Source: PUPG01 sp964463915
GTDB taxonomy: Bacteria > Bacteroidota > Bacteroidia > Bacteroidales > UBA7960
Direction of reading: 5' to 3'
Assembly (NCBI GenBank): GCA_964463915.1
Contig: CAYXEH010000033.1
Location: 1 to 28,110, forward strand
Length of the DNA: 28,110 bases
Positions 1 to 7,117 of this stretch are shown in pieces. The position numbers and the translations under genes are program-made. Under the pieces are notes generated by a model. It had not been told where the DNA came from. It saw only the letters and a program-made list of their open reading frames with translations, and searched no databases. Numbering within the stretch: the stretch's first letter is position 1; each line of letters opens with the position of its first letter.

Positions 1-409
1 AGCCATAAACAGTCACTGTCAGCCGCCGGGGGCCTCCGTGATTACGGAATTCACACAAAAATATTCCCTGCCAGGTGCCGAGTTTCAGGTTACCGCCTGA
101 TATGGGAATGGTCAGGGATACGCCCGTCAGGGCCGATTTGATATGAGCCGGCATGTCATCATCCCCCTCCATGATATGGGTATAATAGGCCATTCCTTCA
201 GGAGCGAGCTTATCAAAACTATTATCCAGGTCAGTACGGACTGAAGCATCTGCGTTCTCGTTAATAACCAGCCCGGCAGACGTATGATGCAGAAACACAT
301 TCACCAATCCTTTATCAGGGAGGGATTCAATCGCATCTGTAATATGATGGGTAATTAAATGAAAACCCCGTTTAAAAGCAGGAAGTTGTAGGTCGTATTG
401 TTTTATCAT
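1..409 (-). CDS. yjbQ: YjbQ/UPF0047 family protein, 3' end cut by window edge
   Basis: The reading frame from the ATG at 407-409 runs off the left edge after 136 codons with no stop. The translation carries the UPF0047 landmarks: HHTSAGL at residues 41-47, EGDDDMPAHIKSALTG at 81-96, GTWQGI at 111-116 and CEFR at 119-122. Family members are about 130-140 residues long, so only the last few residues and the stop are missing. The E. coli homologue has weak thiamine-phosphate synthase activity in vitro; the true role of the family is unclear. The gene is transcribed away from the blaI promoter region. No clear promoter is visible between 410 and 500 on this strand. Confidence 0.93.
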   Translation of the reverse strand, partial: MIKQYDLQLPAFKRGFHLITHHITDAIESLPDKGLVNVFLHHTSAGLVINENADASVRTDLDNSFDKLAPEGMAYYTHIMEGDDDMPAHIKSALTGVSLTIPISGGNLKLGTWQGIFLCEFRNHGGPRRLTVTVYG

Positions 410-501
410 GATTTATAAAGCTTAAATAAAAGAAGATGAAGCACTTAAAAGAATACCACTTTGATGAAGTTACAACTATTTTTAAAATATTTCTTAAAAT
501 A

Positions 502-550
502 TTTGCATTACGAAATTCTTCGTATTATATTTGCTACGAATTCTTTCGTA
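502..550 (+). promoter_or_regulatory. blaI promoter with two palindromic operators
   Basis: TTTG at 502-505, a 20-nt spacer and TATATTTG at 526-533 match the Bacteroidota -33/-7 promoter. A perfect palindrome TACGAA-ATTC-TTCGTA (509-524) fills the spacer. A second, TACGAA-TTCT-TTCGTA (535-550), covers the expected transcription start. Centre-to-centre spacing is 26 nt. BlaI/MecI repressors bind as dimers to dyads in their own promoters, so autorepression of the downstream blaI-M56 operon is the natural reading. The site is seen directly; the binding is inferred. From a start near 540 the leader to blaI would be about 215 nt. Confidence 0.8.
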
Positions 551-566
551 CTTATGCCATGAAACC

Positions 567-728
567 AAATATCCAAATATCCAACAAACTAACAACCGCG
601 TGGGCCGTTTACCAATCCCCCGGAGTTCCCCTTCACTTTGCCCATGAGAACCAACAACCATCAACTTCGTCCACCGTCCACGGGCAGCCCCCACAACCCA
701 TAGCCCGTGAGAACCAACAACCATCAAC
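567..728. repeat. A/C-rich intergenic repeats in the blaI leader
   Basis: This gene-free stretch holds an 8-nt tandem pair (aaatatcc at 567-574 and 575-582). It also holds two copies of a 25-nt unit at 641-665 and 704-728 that differ at one base; their shared core is tgagaaccaacaacc. Between them lies an inverted repeat, cacgggc...gcccgtg, whose right arm overlaps the second unit. The first 19 nt of the unit recur exactly at 6107-6125. An open frame crosses the area (436-738), but its C-terminal half is just the translation of these repeats. Confidence 0.75.
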
Positions 729-754
729 CAACAACTAACTAACATCCCCCGCAA

Positions 755-1135
755 ATGTCTGAACAAAAAAAATACCAACCCACAGAAAACGAACTGGCCA
801 TCCTCCAAATATTATGGGAGAAAGGGCAGGCCACTGTCCGGGAAGTCCACGAAGTACTTGAGCAACATAAAGATACCGGATATACCACCACCCTGAAAAC
901 CATGCAGATCATGGCGGAGAAGGAATTGTTGTCGCGCGATACATCCAGCCGCACCCATATCTACGAACCGAATATCAGCAAAGAAAAGGCCCAGAAACAA
1001 TTCCTCGGCAAAATGATTGACGGTTTGTTCAGCGGTTCTCCGGGCCGGTTGGTAATGGGCGCACTGGATCATGAAAAACTCTCCCGGGAGGAGGTTCGGG
1101 AGATCCGGGAATATTTACAGCAGTTTGAAAAATAA
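755..1135 (+). CDS. blaI: BlaI/MecI-family transcriptional repressor
   Basis: This 126-residue protein has the full length of the family. The N-terminal part (about residues 8-70) is the winged-helix DNA-binding domain, with ENELAILQILWEKG, the recognition-helix stretch TGYTTTLKTMQIMAEK and a wing ending in THIYEP. The C-terminal helices (about 75-126) are the dimerisation and cleavage region. In known systems the repressor is inactivated by proteolysis when its M56 partner is triggered. The M56 gene starts 6 nt after this stop, so the two are one operon. Two palindromes in the upstream promoter (509-524, 535-550) are the likely binding sites. The ATG at 755 has no Shine-Dalgarno sequence, as is normal for Bacteroidota. 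Confidence 0.95.
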   Translation: MSEQKKYQPTENELAILQILWEKGQATVREVHEVLEQHKDTGYTTTLKTMQIMAEKELLSRDTSSRTHIYEPNISKEKAQKQFLGKMIDGLFSGSPGRLVMGALDHEKLSREEVREIREYLQQFEK

Positions 1136-1141
1136 GCAGCT

Positions 1142-3055
1142 ATGAGTATCATTGAACATCTTACGCATCCTGTGATCAATGCCCTGGGCTGGACAGTGCT
1201 CCATAGTCTCTGGCAGGTGGCACTGATTGCCTTGTTATGGTTCCTGGTTATGAAGGGGATCCAAAAACATGCGGCCAATGTCCGGTACAACATTTCATTG
1301 CTCGCCTTGCTGGCAATACCGGCCTGTTTTGTCTTCACTTTTTTCAGACAATATGCCATATATAGCAACGCCAGGCAAGTCGTTTCAGTTGAATTTGAAG
1401 AAATGGCATGGATGGCCATGGATGGCAGCCGGCAATTCTTCCTGATTGACAAAGGGCATCCCGATTTACTTGGTCGCTTTGAATCCCTGACCCCCTGGGT
1501 GTTCTGGTTATACCTTGCCGGGATGACGTTATTTGCAGTGCATGCCGCATTTGCCTATTCCAGAATGTTCTCCCTGAAAAGGAAAAATATTCGTTCCGTT
1601 CCGGAAGAATGGATGCAGCGATATCAGAAATTAAAACAAAAAACCGGTTTACAAATTCAGGTACCGGTATGGCTTTCTTCGAGAGTCGACATCCCGATGG
1701 TCGTAGGGTTTTTCAAACCCGTAATACTTCTCCCCCTGTCTATGCTGAGCAGCCTGCCTCCGGAACAGGTGGAAATTATTTTGCTTCATGAATTGTATCA
1801 CATAAAGCGCAAAGACCATTATATCAATGCCGCTCAAACCTTGCTGGAAATATTGTTTTTCTACCATCCCGCCACCTGGTGGATCAGCGGGCGCATAAGA
1901 AAAGAACGGGAATCAAGAGTGGACGAATGGATCGTTGCAGAAATCAATAACCCCACTATATACGCCCGGGCCCTGGTAAGCCTGGAAGAGAAACGTGGTA
2001 ACCGTGTCATGCAACCGGCACTGGCTGCCACACAGTCAAAAAATCAATTATTCACAAGAATTAAACACCTGATGACCATGAAAACAAGAAAATTCAATGC
2101 CGGGCAAAAACTGGCGGCCCTGTTGGCGCTGGTATTTGCTTTTATTTCAGTGGCCTGGATTAACCCGGCCAAAACTTCAAACATTCCCTCGGGCAATAAT
2201 AGCTATATCGACATGTACCCGACGCCGGAAGACGAACTACACGATGACTTTACCGGCAAGGCTGCCGGTTTGGAATCACAGCAATCCTCTTTGAATCAGT
2301 CTGTAGTTCCCGAACCACGACAGGCCGTCGCGAACCAGTATGACGGGCAGGAACCAAAGGAAACTGCCCCGGATCAGTATACCGGGCAGGGAGAACTCTC
2401 ATCCGGAGACATCCATCAGCGTGATAGTGTAATTATGGACAGAACGAAACTTGGTGAAAAAAGGGAGGAGATCAGGAACATTCACCTGCATGACGGTACC
2501 GTCATAACATGGGATACCCTGAGCGAAAAAGACCGCGAGGAAATTCGCAGGGCCATCGAAGAGACCAGGATCGCAATTCAGGAAATGAACAAAGAATTGC
2601 AGGAAACGCTTCATTCTGAAGAGTTCCGCAGGGAAATACAGCAATCTCAGCAGGAATTCCAGGAAGCGATGCTGGAAATTCAGGAGCAATACCAGCATGA
2701 AGATTTTGAGAAAGAGATGCAAAAGGTCGGGGAAGAATACCGTAAAGCCATGGAAGAACTGAAAGAAGAATTTCAGAGTGAAGAGTTTCAAAAGGAGATG
2801 CAACAGCTGGGAGAGGAAATGAGAAAGGCGATGGAAGAAATCAGGGTGGAGTTCCAGAGTGAAGAGTTTCAAAAAGAGATGCAGCAGGCCAGTGAATCAT
2901 TCCACGAAGGCATGGAGGAGCTCCGGATACAATTTAAAAACGAGGATTTTCAGCGCGAAATGAAAGAAGCCATGGAAGAACTGAGAATAACCCTTGAGGC
3001 ACTTCAGGCTGCAGAAAGAGAAAAGGCGAAAGAACCTGAAAAGGAAAAACGGTAA
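1142..3055 (+). CDS. M56 (BlaR1-like) membrane metallopeptidase with coiled-coil repeat C-terminus
   Basis: This is a 637-residue sensor protease paired with the repressor upstream. Membrane segments lie near residues 15-37, 50-69, 119-141 and 324-345. The cytoplasmic M56 domain between the third and fourth carries the zinc motif HELYH at 216-220, and E257 in KERESRVDEW is the probable third ligand. After the last membrane segment, where BlaR1/MecR1 have a penicillin-binding sensor, this protein has none. It has a polar linker (346-440) and then a highly charged helical region with five 27-residue repeats (487-621), built around units such as EEFQKEMQQ and RKAMEEL. The tail should be extracytoplasmic by BlaR1 topology. 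The triggering signal is unknown, and beta-lactam sensing is unlikely. Confidence 0.92.
   Translation: MSIIEHLTHPVINALGWTVLHSLWQVALIALLWFLVMKGIQKHAANVRYNISLLALLAIPACFVFTFFRQYAIYSNARQVVSVEFEEMAWMAMDGSRQFFLIDKGHPDLLGRFESLTPWVFWLYLAGMTLFAVHAAFAYSRMFSLKRKNIRSVPEEWMQRYQKLKQKTGLQIQVPVWLSSRVDIPMVVGFFKPVILLPLSMLSSLPPEQVEIILLHELYHIKRKDHYINAAQTLLEILFFYHPATWWISGRIRKERESRVDEWIVAEINNPTIYARALVSLEEKRGNRVMQPALAATQSKNQLFTRIKHLMTMKTRKFNAGQKLAALLALVFAFISVAWINPAKTSNIPSGNNSYIDMYPTPEDELHDDFTGKAAGLESQQSSLNQSVVPEPRQAVANQYDGQEPKETAPDQYTGQGELSSGDIHQRDSVIMDRTKLGEKREEIRNIHLHDGTVITWDTLSEKDREEIRRAIEETRIAIQEMNKELQETLHSEEFRREIQQSQQEFQEAMLEIQEQYQHEDFEKEMQKVGEEYRKAMEELKEEFQSEEFQKEMQQLGEEMRKAMEEIRVEFQSEEFQKEMQQASESFHEGMEELRIQFKNEDFQREMKEAMEELRITLEALQAAEREKAKEPEKEKR
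2600..3004 (+). repeat. Five in-frame 81-nt coding repeats in the M56 gene
   Basis: Residues 487-621 of the M56 protein divide into five consecutive 27-residue units with no gaps. Each has the pattern (F/L/Y)xxE(E/D)F(x)(K/R)E(M/I), then a second helix ending in MEEL, MEEI or similar. Units 3 and 4 share the run FQSEEFQKEMQQ and are closest to each other, which suggests recent duplication. The composition (Glu, Gln, Lys, Met) predicts long amphipathic helix or coiled coil. Confidence 0.85.
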
Positions 3056-3071
3056 TGATCAGTACATTTCA

Positions 3072-3152
3072 GTCGGACCAATAAGGATTCGGGTAAACCA
3101 ATAAGAACCTGGTCAACCAAATGAGAACCCGGGCCAAACAAATAAGAACCCG
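3072..3152. repeat. Four tandem about 20-nt repeats downstream of the M56 gene
   Basis: Four units with periods of 20, 20 and 21 nt follow the M56 stop codon. The conserved core is accaataagaaccc, and the AATAAG/AATGAG hexamers begin at 3080, 3100, 3120 and 3141. The units are separated by GC-rich ggtcaa/ggccaa. The block lies just before a hairpin terminator, so it would be in the 3' untranslated region of the blaI-M56 transcript. Confidence 0.75.
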
Positions 3153-3165
3153 GCCAACATTGACA

Positions 3166-3199
3166 AAGCGGGACACCCTGCATAAGGGGTGCCCCGCTT
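3166..3199. terminator. Bidirectional hairpin terminator between convergent genes
   Basis: aagcggg at 3166-3172 pairs with cccgctt at 3193-3199. After one A.C mismatch, caccc at 3174-3178 pairs with gggtg at 3187-3191, closing an 8-nt loop. The hairpin sits between the stop codons of the M56 gene (+) and trpB2 (-) and could serve both. There is only a weak T-rich stretch on either side. Confidence 0.7.
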
Positions 3200-3221
3200 A
3201 ATTATTCCCGCCCGAAATCTT

Positions 3222-4583
3222 TCAGGCTGGCTGGAACATATCAGTACCGGCTATTGAGGCGCCGATCTGCTCATCAGTAACATTCACATCCTGTATGCTT
3301 CCTGACATATAGGCATCATAAGCTGACATATCAAAATGACCGTGTCCGCAAAGGTTGAACAGAATGGTTTTGGAACGGCCCTCTTCACGGCATTTCAATG
3401 CTTCACTCATCACGGTGGCAATGGCATGAGTCGCTTCCGGAGCCGGGATGATCCCTTCGGCTTTGATAAAATCCAGGCCGGCTTTAAAGCAGCGGTCCTG
3501 GGCCTCTGAAACCGCTTCAATTAACCCATCCTTCAGCAGCTGACTCACAAGGACCCCGGCGCCATGATACCTTAACCCACCGGCGTGGATGGGCGAAGGA
3601 ATAAAATCATGCCCAAGGGTATACATGGGCAGCAACGGGGTTTTTCCGGCGGTGTCACCAAAGTCATACCGAAATTGGCCACGGGTCAGCTTGGGACAGG
3701 AATTGGGTTCCACGGCAATAAAGCGAATGTTCTGTCCTTCTGTAAGATTCATCCTGAGAAAAGGAAAAGCAATACCGGCAAAATTACTGCCGCCTCCGAA
3801 TGGTGCCACGATCATGTCGGGCATATCACCGGCTTTTTCAAGCTGCAAAATGGCTTCCTGTCCGATAATGGTCTGGTGCAAAAGTACATGGTTAAGTACG
3901 CTGCCAAGGGCATAATGGGCATCCGGGTCGGAAGCGGCCTTTTCAATGGCCTCTGAGATGGCAATTCCCAGGCTTCCTGTGGAGTCAGGGTTTTCTTTAA
4001 GCACCTGTCTTCCATATTCGGTCCGGTCAGACGGCGACGGATACACCTGGGCATCAAAGGCATTCATCATGACCTTCCGGTAGGGTTTGTGGTCATAACT
4101 TGCACGAACCATGTATACTTCACAATCCATTCCGAACGCCTGACAGGCATATGCCAGTGCGGTACCCCACTGCCCGGCCCCTGTTTCAGTGGTAATCCGT
4201 TTGGTACCGGCAATTTTGTTATAGAAAGCCTGGGCCACAGCCGTATTGGGTTTGTGCGACCCGGCAGGGCTCACACCTTCGTACTTATAATAGATTTTGG
4301 CGGGGGTGTCAAGCATTTTCTCAAGCCCCCGGGCACGGACCAGTGGAGTTGGCCTCCACCTGGCATAAATACGCCTGATCTCCTCAGGGATCTCTATGTA
4401 ACGCTCAGATGAAGTTTCCTGCATGATCAGATCACGCGGGAACAATGGTTCCAGCAGATCCGGTGTAATGGGTTCCCTGGTTCCGGGATGCAACGGTGGC
4501 ATCGGTTTATTGGGCATATCAGCCATAATATTGTAGAAAAAGCGGGGGATTTCCTGCTCTGACAATTGGATTTTATTTTCCAT
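3222..4583 (-). CDS. trpB: TrpB2-type tryptophan synthase beta chain
   Basis: This 453-residue PLP enzyme condenses indole with serine to make tryptophan. It belongs to the long TrpB2 (TrpEb_2) subgroup: it has the N-terminal extension and the motif GVSPAGSHKPNTA, in which K111 is the PLP lysine. TETGAGQWG, the phosphate-binding GGGSNFAG, HAGGLRYHG, EGIIPAPEATHA and CGHGHFD follow in the usual order. TrpB1 proteins are around 400 residues and lack the extension. No trpA or other trp gene is in the window. TrpB2 enzymes are often encoded alone and are thought to salvage indole or work without a standard TrpA. Its leader is about 225 nt long and structured (see the separate entries). Confidence 0.95.
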   Translation of the reverse strand: MENKIQLSEQEIPRFFYNIMADMPNKPMPPLHPGTREPITPDLLEPLFPRDLIMQETSSERYIEIPEEIRRIYARWRPTPLVRARGLEKMLDTPAKIYYKYEGVSPAGSHKPNTAVAQAFYNKIAGTKRITTETGAGQWGTALAYACQAFGMDCEVYMVRASYDHKPYRKVMMNAFDAQVYPSPSDRTEYGRQVLKENPDSTGSLGIAISEAIEKAASDPDAHYALGSVLNHVLLHQTIIGQEAILQLEKAGDMPDMIVAPFGGGSNFAGIAFPFLRMNLTEGQNIRFIAVEPNSCPKLTRGQFRYDFGDTAGKTPLLPMYTLGHDFIPSPIHAGGLRYHGAGVLVSQLLKDGLIEAVSEAQDRCFKAGLDFIKAEGIIPAPEATHAIATVMSEALKCREEGRSKTILFNLCGHGHFDMSAYDAYMSGSIQDVNVTDEQIGASIAGTDMFQPA

Positions 4584-4687
4584 GGGTAATTATGAATTGA
4601 AATGGTTAAACAATGTGCTGACCGCTATCCGGCGTAAACCCGGGTACGGCAAAAAAAATGAAAATTGAAATTTTTTTGGATGATCAC

Positions 4688-4780
4688 GGAGCGGCGCGCT
4701 CCCAAGCGGTTTATATGTTATAGTATGGCAGCCGGAGAGGCTGGCCACCAGGCCCAGATAAAAAGAATATGTATCCGGCT
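4688..4780 (-). promoter_or_regulatory. Structured 5' leader of trpB2
   Basis: Between the promoter and the trpB2 start, the minus-strand transcript can fold into two elements. In one, 4774-4780 pairs with 4730-4736 (AGCCGGA/TCCGGCT, 7 bp) around an inner hairpin at 4741-4757 (ctggcc/ggcccag with one bulge and a 4-nt loop). The other is a 6-bp GC-rich hairpin at 4688-4702 with a 3-nt loop. No U-run follows the second hairpin, so it is not a plain terminator. I do not recognise a known riboswitch class and see no Trp-rich leader peptide. The rest of the 4584-4858 gap is AT-rich and otherwise featureless. Confidence 0.4.
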
Positions 4781-4815
4781 CAAATTCATATAATCACTGT
4801 GGTTGTAATTCCGCA

Positions 4816-4848
4816 CAAATGTACGTATATTTTTCTTACACTGACAAA
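4816..4848 (-). promoter_or_regulatory. trpB2 promoter
   Basis: Read on the minus strand, TTTG at 4848-4845 is followed after 21 nt by TACATTTG at 4823-4816. Both elements match the Bacteroidota sigma consensus exactly. Transcription would start near 4810 and give a leader of about 225 nt. The promoter lies just past the terminator of the upstream minus-strand OTC gene, so trpB2 is transcribed on its own. Confidence 0.75.
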
Positions 4849-4858
4849 CTAACCCCTC

Positions 4859-4903
4859 AAAAAAAAGAGACTGCCTGCAGAGTTACCTCTAAGACAGCCT
4901 CTT
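4859..4903 (-). terminator. Intrinsic terminator of the arcC-arcB unit
   Basis: On the minus strand, AAGAG (4903-4899) pairs with CTCTT (4869-4865). The stem continues with CTG/CAG after one mismatch and two further pairs after another, around a loop of about 15 nt. An uninterrupted run of eight T follows directly (complement of 4859-4866). It starts 30 nt after the OTC stop codon. This is a classic rho-independent terminator. Confidence 0.85.
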
Positions 4904-4932
4904 ATAAATTATCTGGATCTCCGGTGATATTA

Positions 4933-5934
4933 TCAGGCCCCCAATGTGGCGACCATCACTGCTTTGATTGTATGGAGACGGTTTTCGGCCTGGTCAAACA
5001 CCACGGAATGTTCAGATTCAAACACATCCTCGACCACTTCCATACCATTGAGCCCGAATTTCTGATAAATTTCCTCACCGACTGTGGTTTCCCGGTTGTG
5101 GAAGGCGGGCAGGCAATGCAGGAACTTCACCTTGGGATTCCCTGTTTTCCTGATGACGTCCATATTCACCTGATAGGGTTTCAGCAAGGCAATTCTCTCT
5201 TTCCAGACCTCATCCGGCTCACCCATTGATACCCAAACATCGGTGTAGAGATAATCAACCCCTTTCACCGCTTCATCCACATCTTCAGTAATGGTGATCT
5301 TCGCCCCTGTTTCTTTGGCAATCTCACGGCACTGCGCCACCAATTCTTCACTGGGTTGTACCGACTTGGGTGCTGCTGCACGGAAATCCATGCCCATTTT
5401 GGCCGCACCCACCAGCAGCGAATTGCCCATATTATTGCGGGCATCACCGAGGTAACAGAAAGACACCTGGCTCAGGGGCTTGTCACTATGCTCCATCATG
5501 GTCAGAAAGTCTGCCAGAATCTGGGTGGGATGAAATTCATTGGTGAGCCCGTTCCATACAGGCACATTGGAGTATTCCGATAACTCCTCAACAGTGGTTT
5601 GTGCAAACCCACGATATTCAATGCCATCATACATCCGGCCAAGTACCCGGGCTGTATCCTTCATGGATTCCTTTTTGCCGATCTGGCTTCCGGTAGGTCC
5701 GAGATAAGTCACCAGGGCTCCCTGGTCAAAAGCCGCCACCTCAAATGCGCAACGTGTACGTGTTGAAGCCTTTTCAAAAATCAGGGCAATATTCTTCCCT
5801 TTCAGTTTTGGTTGTTCAAAACCGCCATATTTTGCCTTTTTAAGATCCGCCGACATCTCAAGCAAGAACCTGATCTCCTGCGGGGTATAATCCAGCAATT
5901 TCAAAAAACTTCTGTTTCTCAAATTAAAAGCCAT
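4933..5934 (-). CDS. arcB: Ornithine carbamoyltransferase, probably catabolic
   Basis: This 333-residue cytosolic enzyme interconverts ornithine plus carbamoyl phosphate with citrulline plus phosphate. The carbamoyl-phosphate site STRTR is at residues 57-61 and HPTQ at 135-138. The ornithine-binding DxxxSMG motif is intact at 232-238, and the catalytic loop HCLPA is at 273-277. An intact DxxxSMG marks true ornithine specificity. Known Bacteroides arginine biosynthesis uses an N-succinylornithine transcarbamylase instead, so this enzyme is more likely degradative. That fits the carbamate kinase gene upstream on the same strand. Unusually for this window, the sequence before the ATG contains AGGAG about 8 nt away. 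No arginine deiminase gene is in view. Confidence 0.95.
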   Translation of the reverse strand: MAFNLRNRSFLKLLDYTPQEIRFLLEMSADLKKAKYGGFEQPKLKGKNIALIFEKASTRTRCAFEVAAFDQGALVTYLGPTGSQIGKKESMKDTARVLGRMYDGIEYRGFAQTTVEELSEYSNVPVWNGLTNEFHPTQILADFLTMMEHSDKPLSQVSFCYLGDARNNMGNSLLVGAAKMGMDFRAAAPKSVQPSEELVAQCREIAKETGAKITITEDVDEAVKGVDYLYTDVWVSMGEPDEVWKERIALLKPYQVNMDVIRKTGNPKVKFLHCLPAFHNRETTVGEEIYQKFGLNGMEVVEDVFESEHSVVFDQAENRLHTIKAVMVATLGA

Positions 5935-6145
5935 GTTGTGATCTCCTATTTTAATGTTTATACTAGTGTTTTGTTAATGCACTTTGCCAGTAACGTGTGA
6001 TCCCTCGAAATCAAACCAACCAACAATCGTAGGGGCATCAGCCCCCGACCAACCAACAACCTCTTCACCCGTTCCCCAAACCACAGGCAACTCTCCCAAA
6101 CCTCAGCCCATGAGAACCAACAACCGGAGGGTGCGCAGCACCCGA
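5935..6145. repeat. arcC-arcB spacer with two related hairpin repeats
   Basis: The spacer holds A/C-rich tracts (ccaaccaacaa...) and two similar hairpins. The first, ggggc-atca-gcccc, is at 6032-6045; the second, gggtgc-gca-gcaccc, is at 6129-6143. Each is preceded by ccaacaa and followed by cgac, so they look like diverged copies of one element. The 19-nt core at 6107-6125 is identical to 641-659 near blaI. No promoter is evident for arcB. The second hairpin lies just beyond the arcC stop codon and may attenuate read-through. Confidence 0.6.
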
Positions 6146-7087
6146 CTAAGGCAAAATCACCGTACCCGCATCCGGTTTCCCAAGTTGTTCTGCTTCAGTG
6201 ATGATCGCATCAGACCCGCCTTTTTCCACAAATTCTATACAAGCCCTCACCTTCGGAGCCATGCTGCCTTCTGTGAACTGACCCTCGTCCAGGTACTGGC
6301 TGATCTCTTTCACCGTGATCTTTTCAAGCTTCTTTTCTCCGGGTTGATGGAAATTGATGAACACGTTGGGGACATCCGTCAGGATACAAAACTCATCGGC
6401 ACGAATCTTATTCGCCAGCATGGACGAGGCCAGATCTTTATCAATCACGGCATCAATCCCAACCATTTTGCCCTTTTCATCGATATAGGCCGGGATGCCG
6501 CCCCCACCAACAGTGATCACAATGGTTCCCTCGCGGGCCAGTTTTTCCACATCCTCCCAGTTCGGAATATCCACCGGACGGGGGGAAGCCACCACGCGAC
6601 GCCATCCGCGTCTTTGGGGATCCTCATGAAATACCCATCCATTTTCAGCAGCCAGTTTATCTGCTTCCTCTTTTGAATAGAAGGGTCCCACAGGTTTTGC
6701 AGGTTTTTCAAATGCCGGATCTTTCCTGTCAACAACCACCTGAGTCACCAGGGTAACAATATTGCGCCTGATGCCGTGCTCAGCCAGCACGTTCTTCAGT
6801 TGCTGCTCAATCATGAAACCGATCGATCCCTGGGTCTCAGCCACACAAAAATCAATGGGCTGCTTAGGGATGCCATATGCTTTATAACCGGCCTCATGCT
6901 GTAACAACACATTTCCCACCTGGGGGCCGTTCCCGTGCCCGATTACCAGGTCATATCCTTCCCTGATCAGGGGGACCAGATGCTGACACGTGTCATACAC
7001 ATTTTGCTCCTGCTCATCAATGGTTCCTTTCTGACCACTCTGCAACAGGGCATTCCCCCCAAACGCTATTACCGACAATTTCTTCAT
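6146..7087 (-). CDS. arcC: Carbamate kinase
   Basis: This 313-residue amino-acid-kinase fold enzyme transfers phosphate from carbamoyl phosphate to ADP, yielding ATP and carbamate. Visible motifs are GGNA at residues 10-13, GHGNGPQVG at 50-58, the family-specific DPQRRGWRRVVASPRP at 156-171 and GGGGIPA at 194-200. The length is normal. It lies upstream of the OTC gene, 211 nt away on the same strand, and 30 nt downstream of a 49-codon ORF. With OTC it forms the ATP-yielding second half of the arginine deiminase or citrulline pathway. The ATG at 7087 is the only reasonable start. Confidence 0.96.
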   Translation of the reverse strand: MKKLSVIAFGGNALLQSGQKGTIDEQEQNVYDTCQHLVPLIREGYDLVIGHGNGPQVGNVLLQHEAGYKAYGIPKQPIDFCVAETQGSIGFMIEQQLKNVLAEHGIRRNIVTLVTQVVVDRKDPAFEKPAKPVGPFYSKEEADKLAAENGWVFHEDPQRRGWRRVVASPRPVDIPNWEDVEKLAREGTIVITVGGGGIPAYIDEKGKMVGIDAVIDKDLASSMLANKIRADEFCILTDVPNVFINFHQPGEKKLEKITVKEISQYLDEGQFTEGSMAPKVRACIEFVEKGGSDAIITEAEQLGKPDAGTVILP

Positions 7088-7117
7088 GATTAATTATTTT
7101 TTATTATTTGTTTATAT

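Noticed and set aside
436..738. Open frame of 100 codons between yjbQ and blaI
   Set aside because: It starts upstream of the blaI promoter, overlaps both operator palindromes, and its second half is only translated A/C-rich repeats (QQPSTSS, ENQQPSTNN).
2399..2872. 157-codon frame on the minus strand inside the M56 gene
   Set aside because: It is the antisense of the Glu-rich repeats; its Leu/Phe/His-rich product merely mirrors the repeat codons.
4688..4702. Rho-independent terminator in the trpB2 leader
   Set aside because: The hairpin has no U-run after it in the direction of transcription; an A-run follows instead.
4730..4780. tRNA-like fold from the 7-bp stem upstream of trpB2
   Set aside because: The segment is only about 50 nt, with no T-loop GTTC motif, anticodon arm or D-loop.
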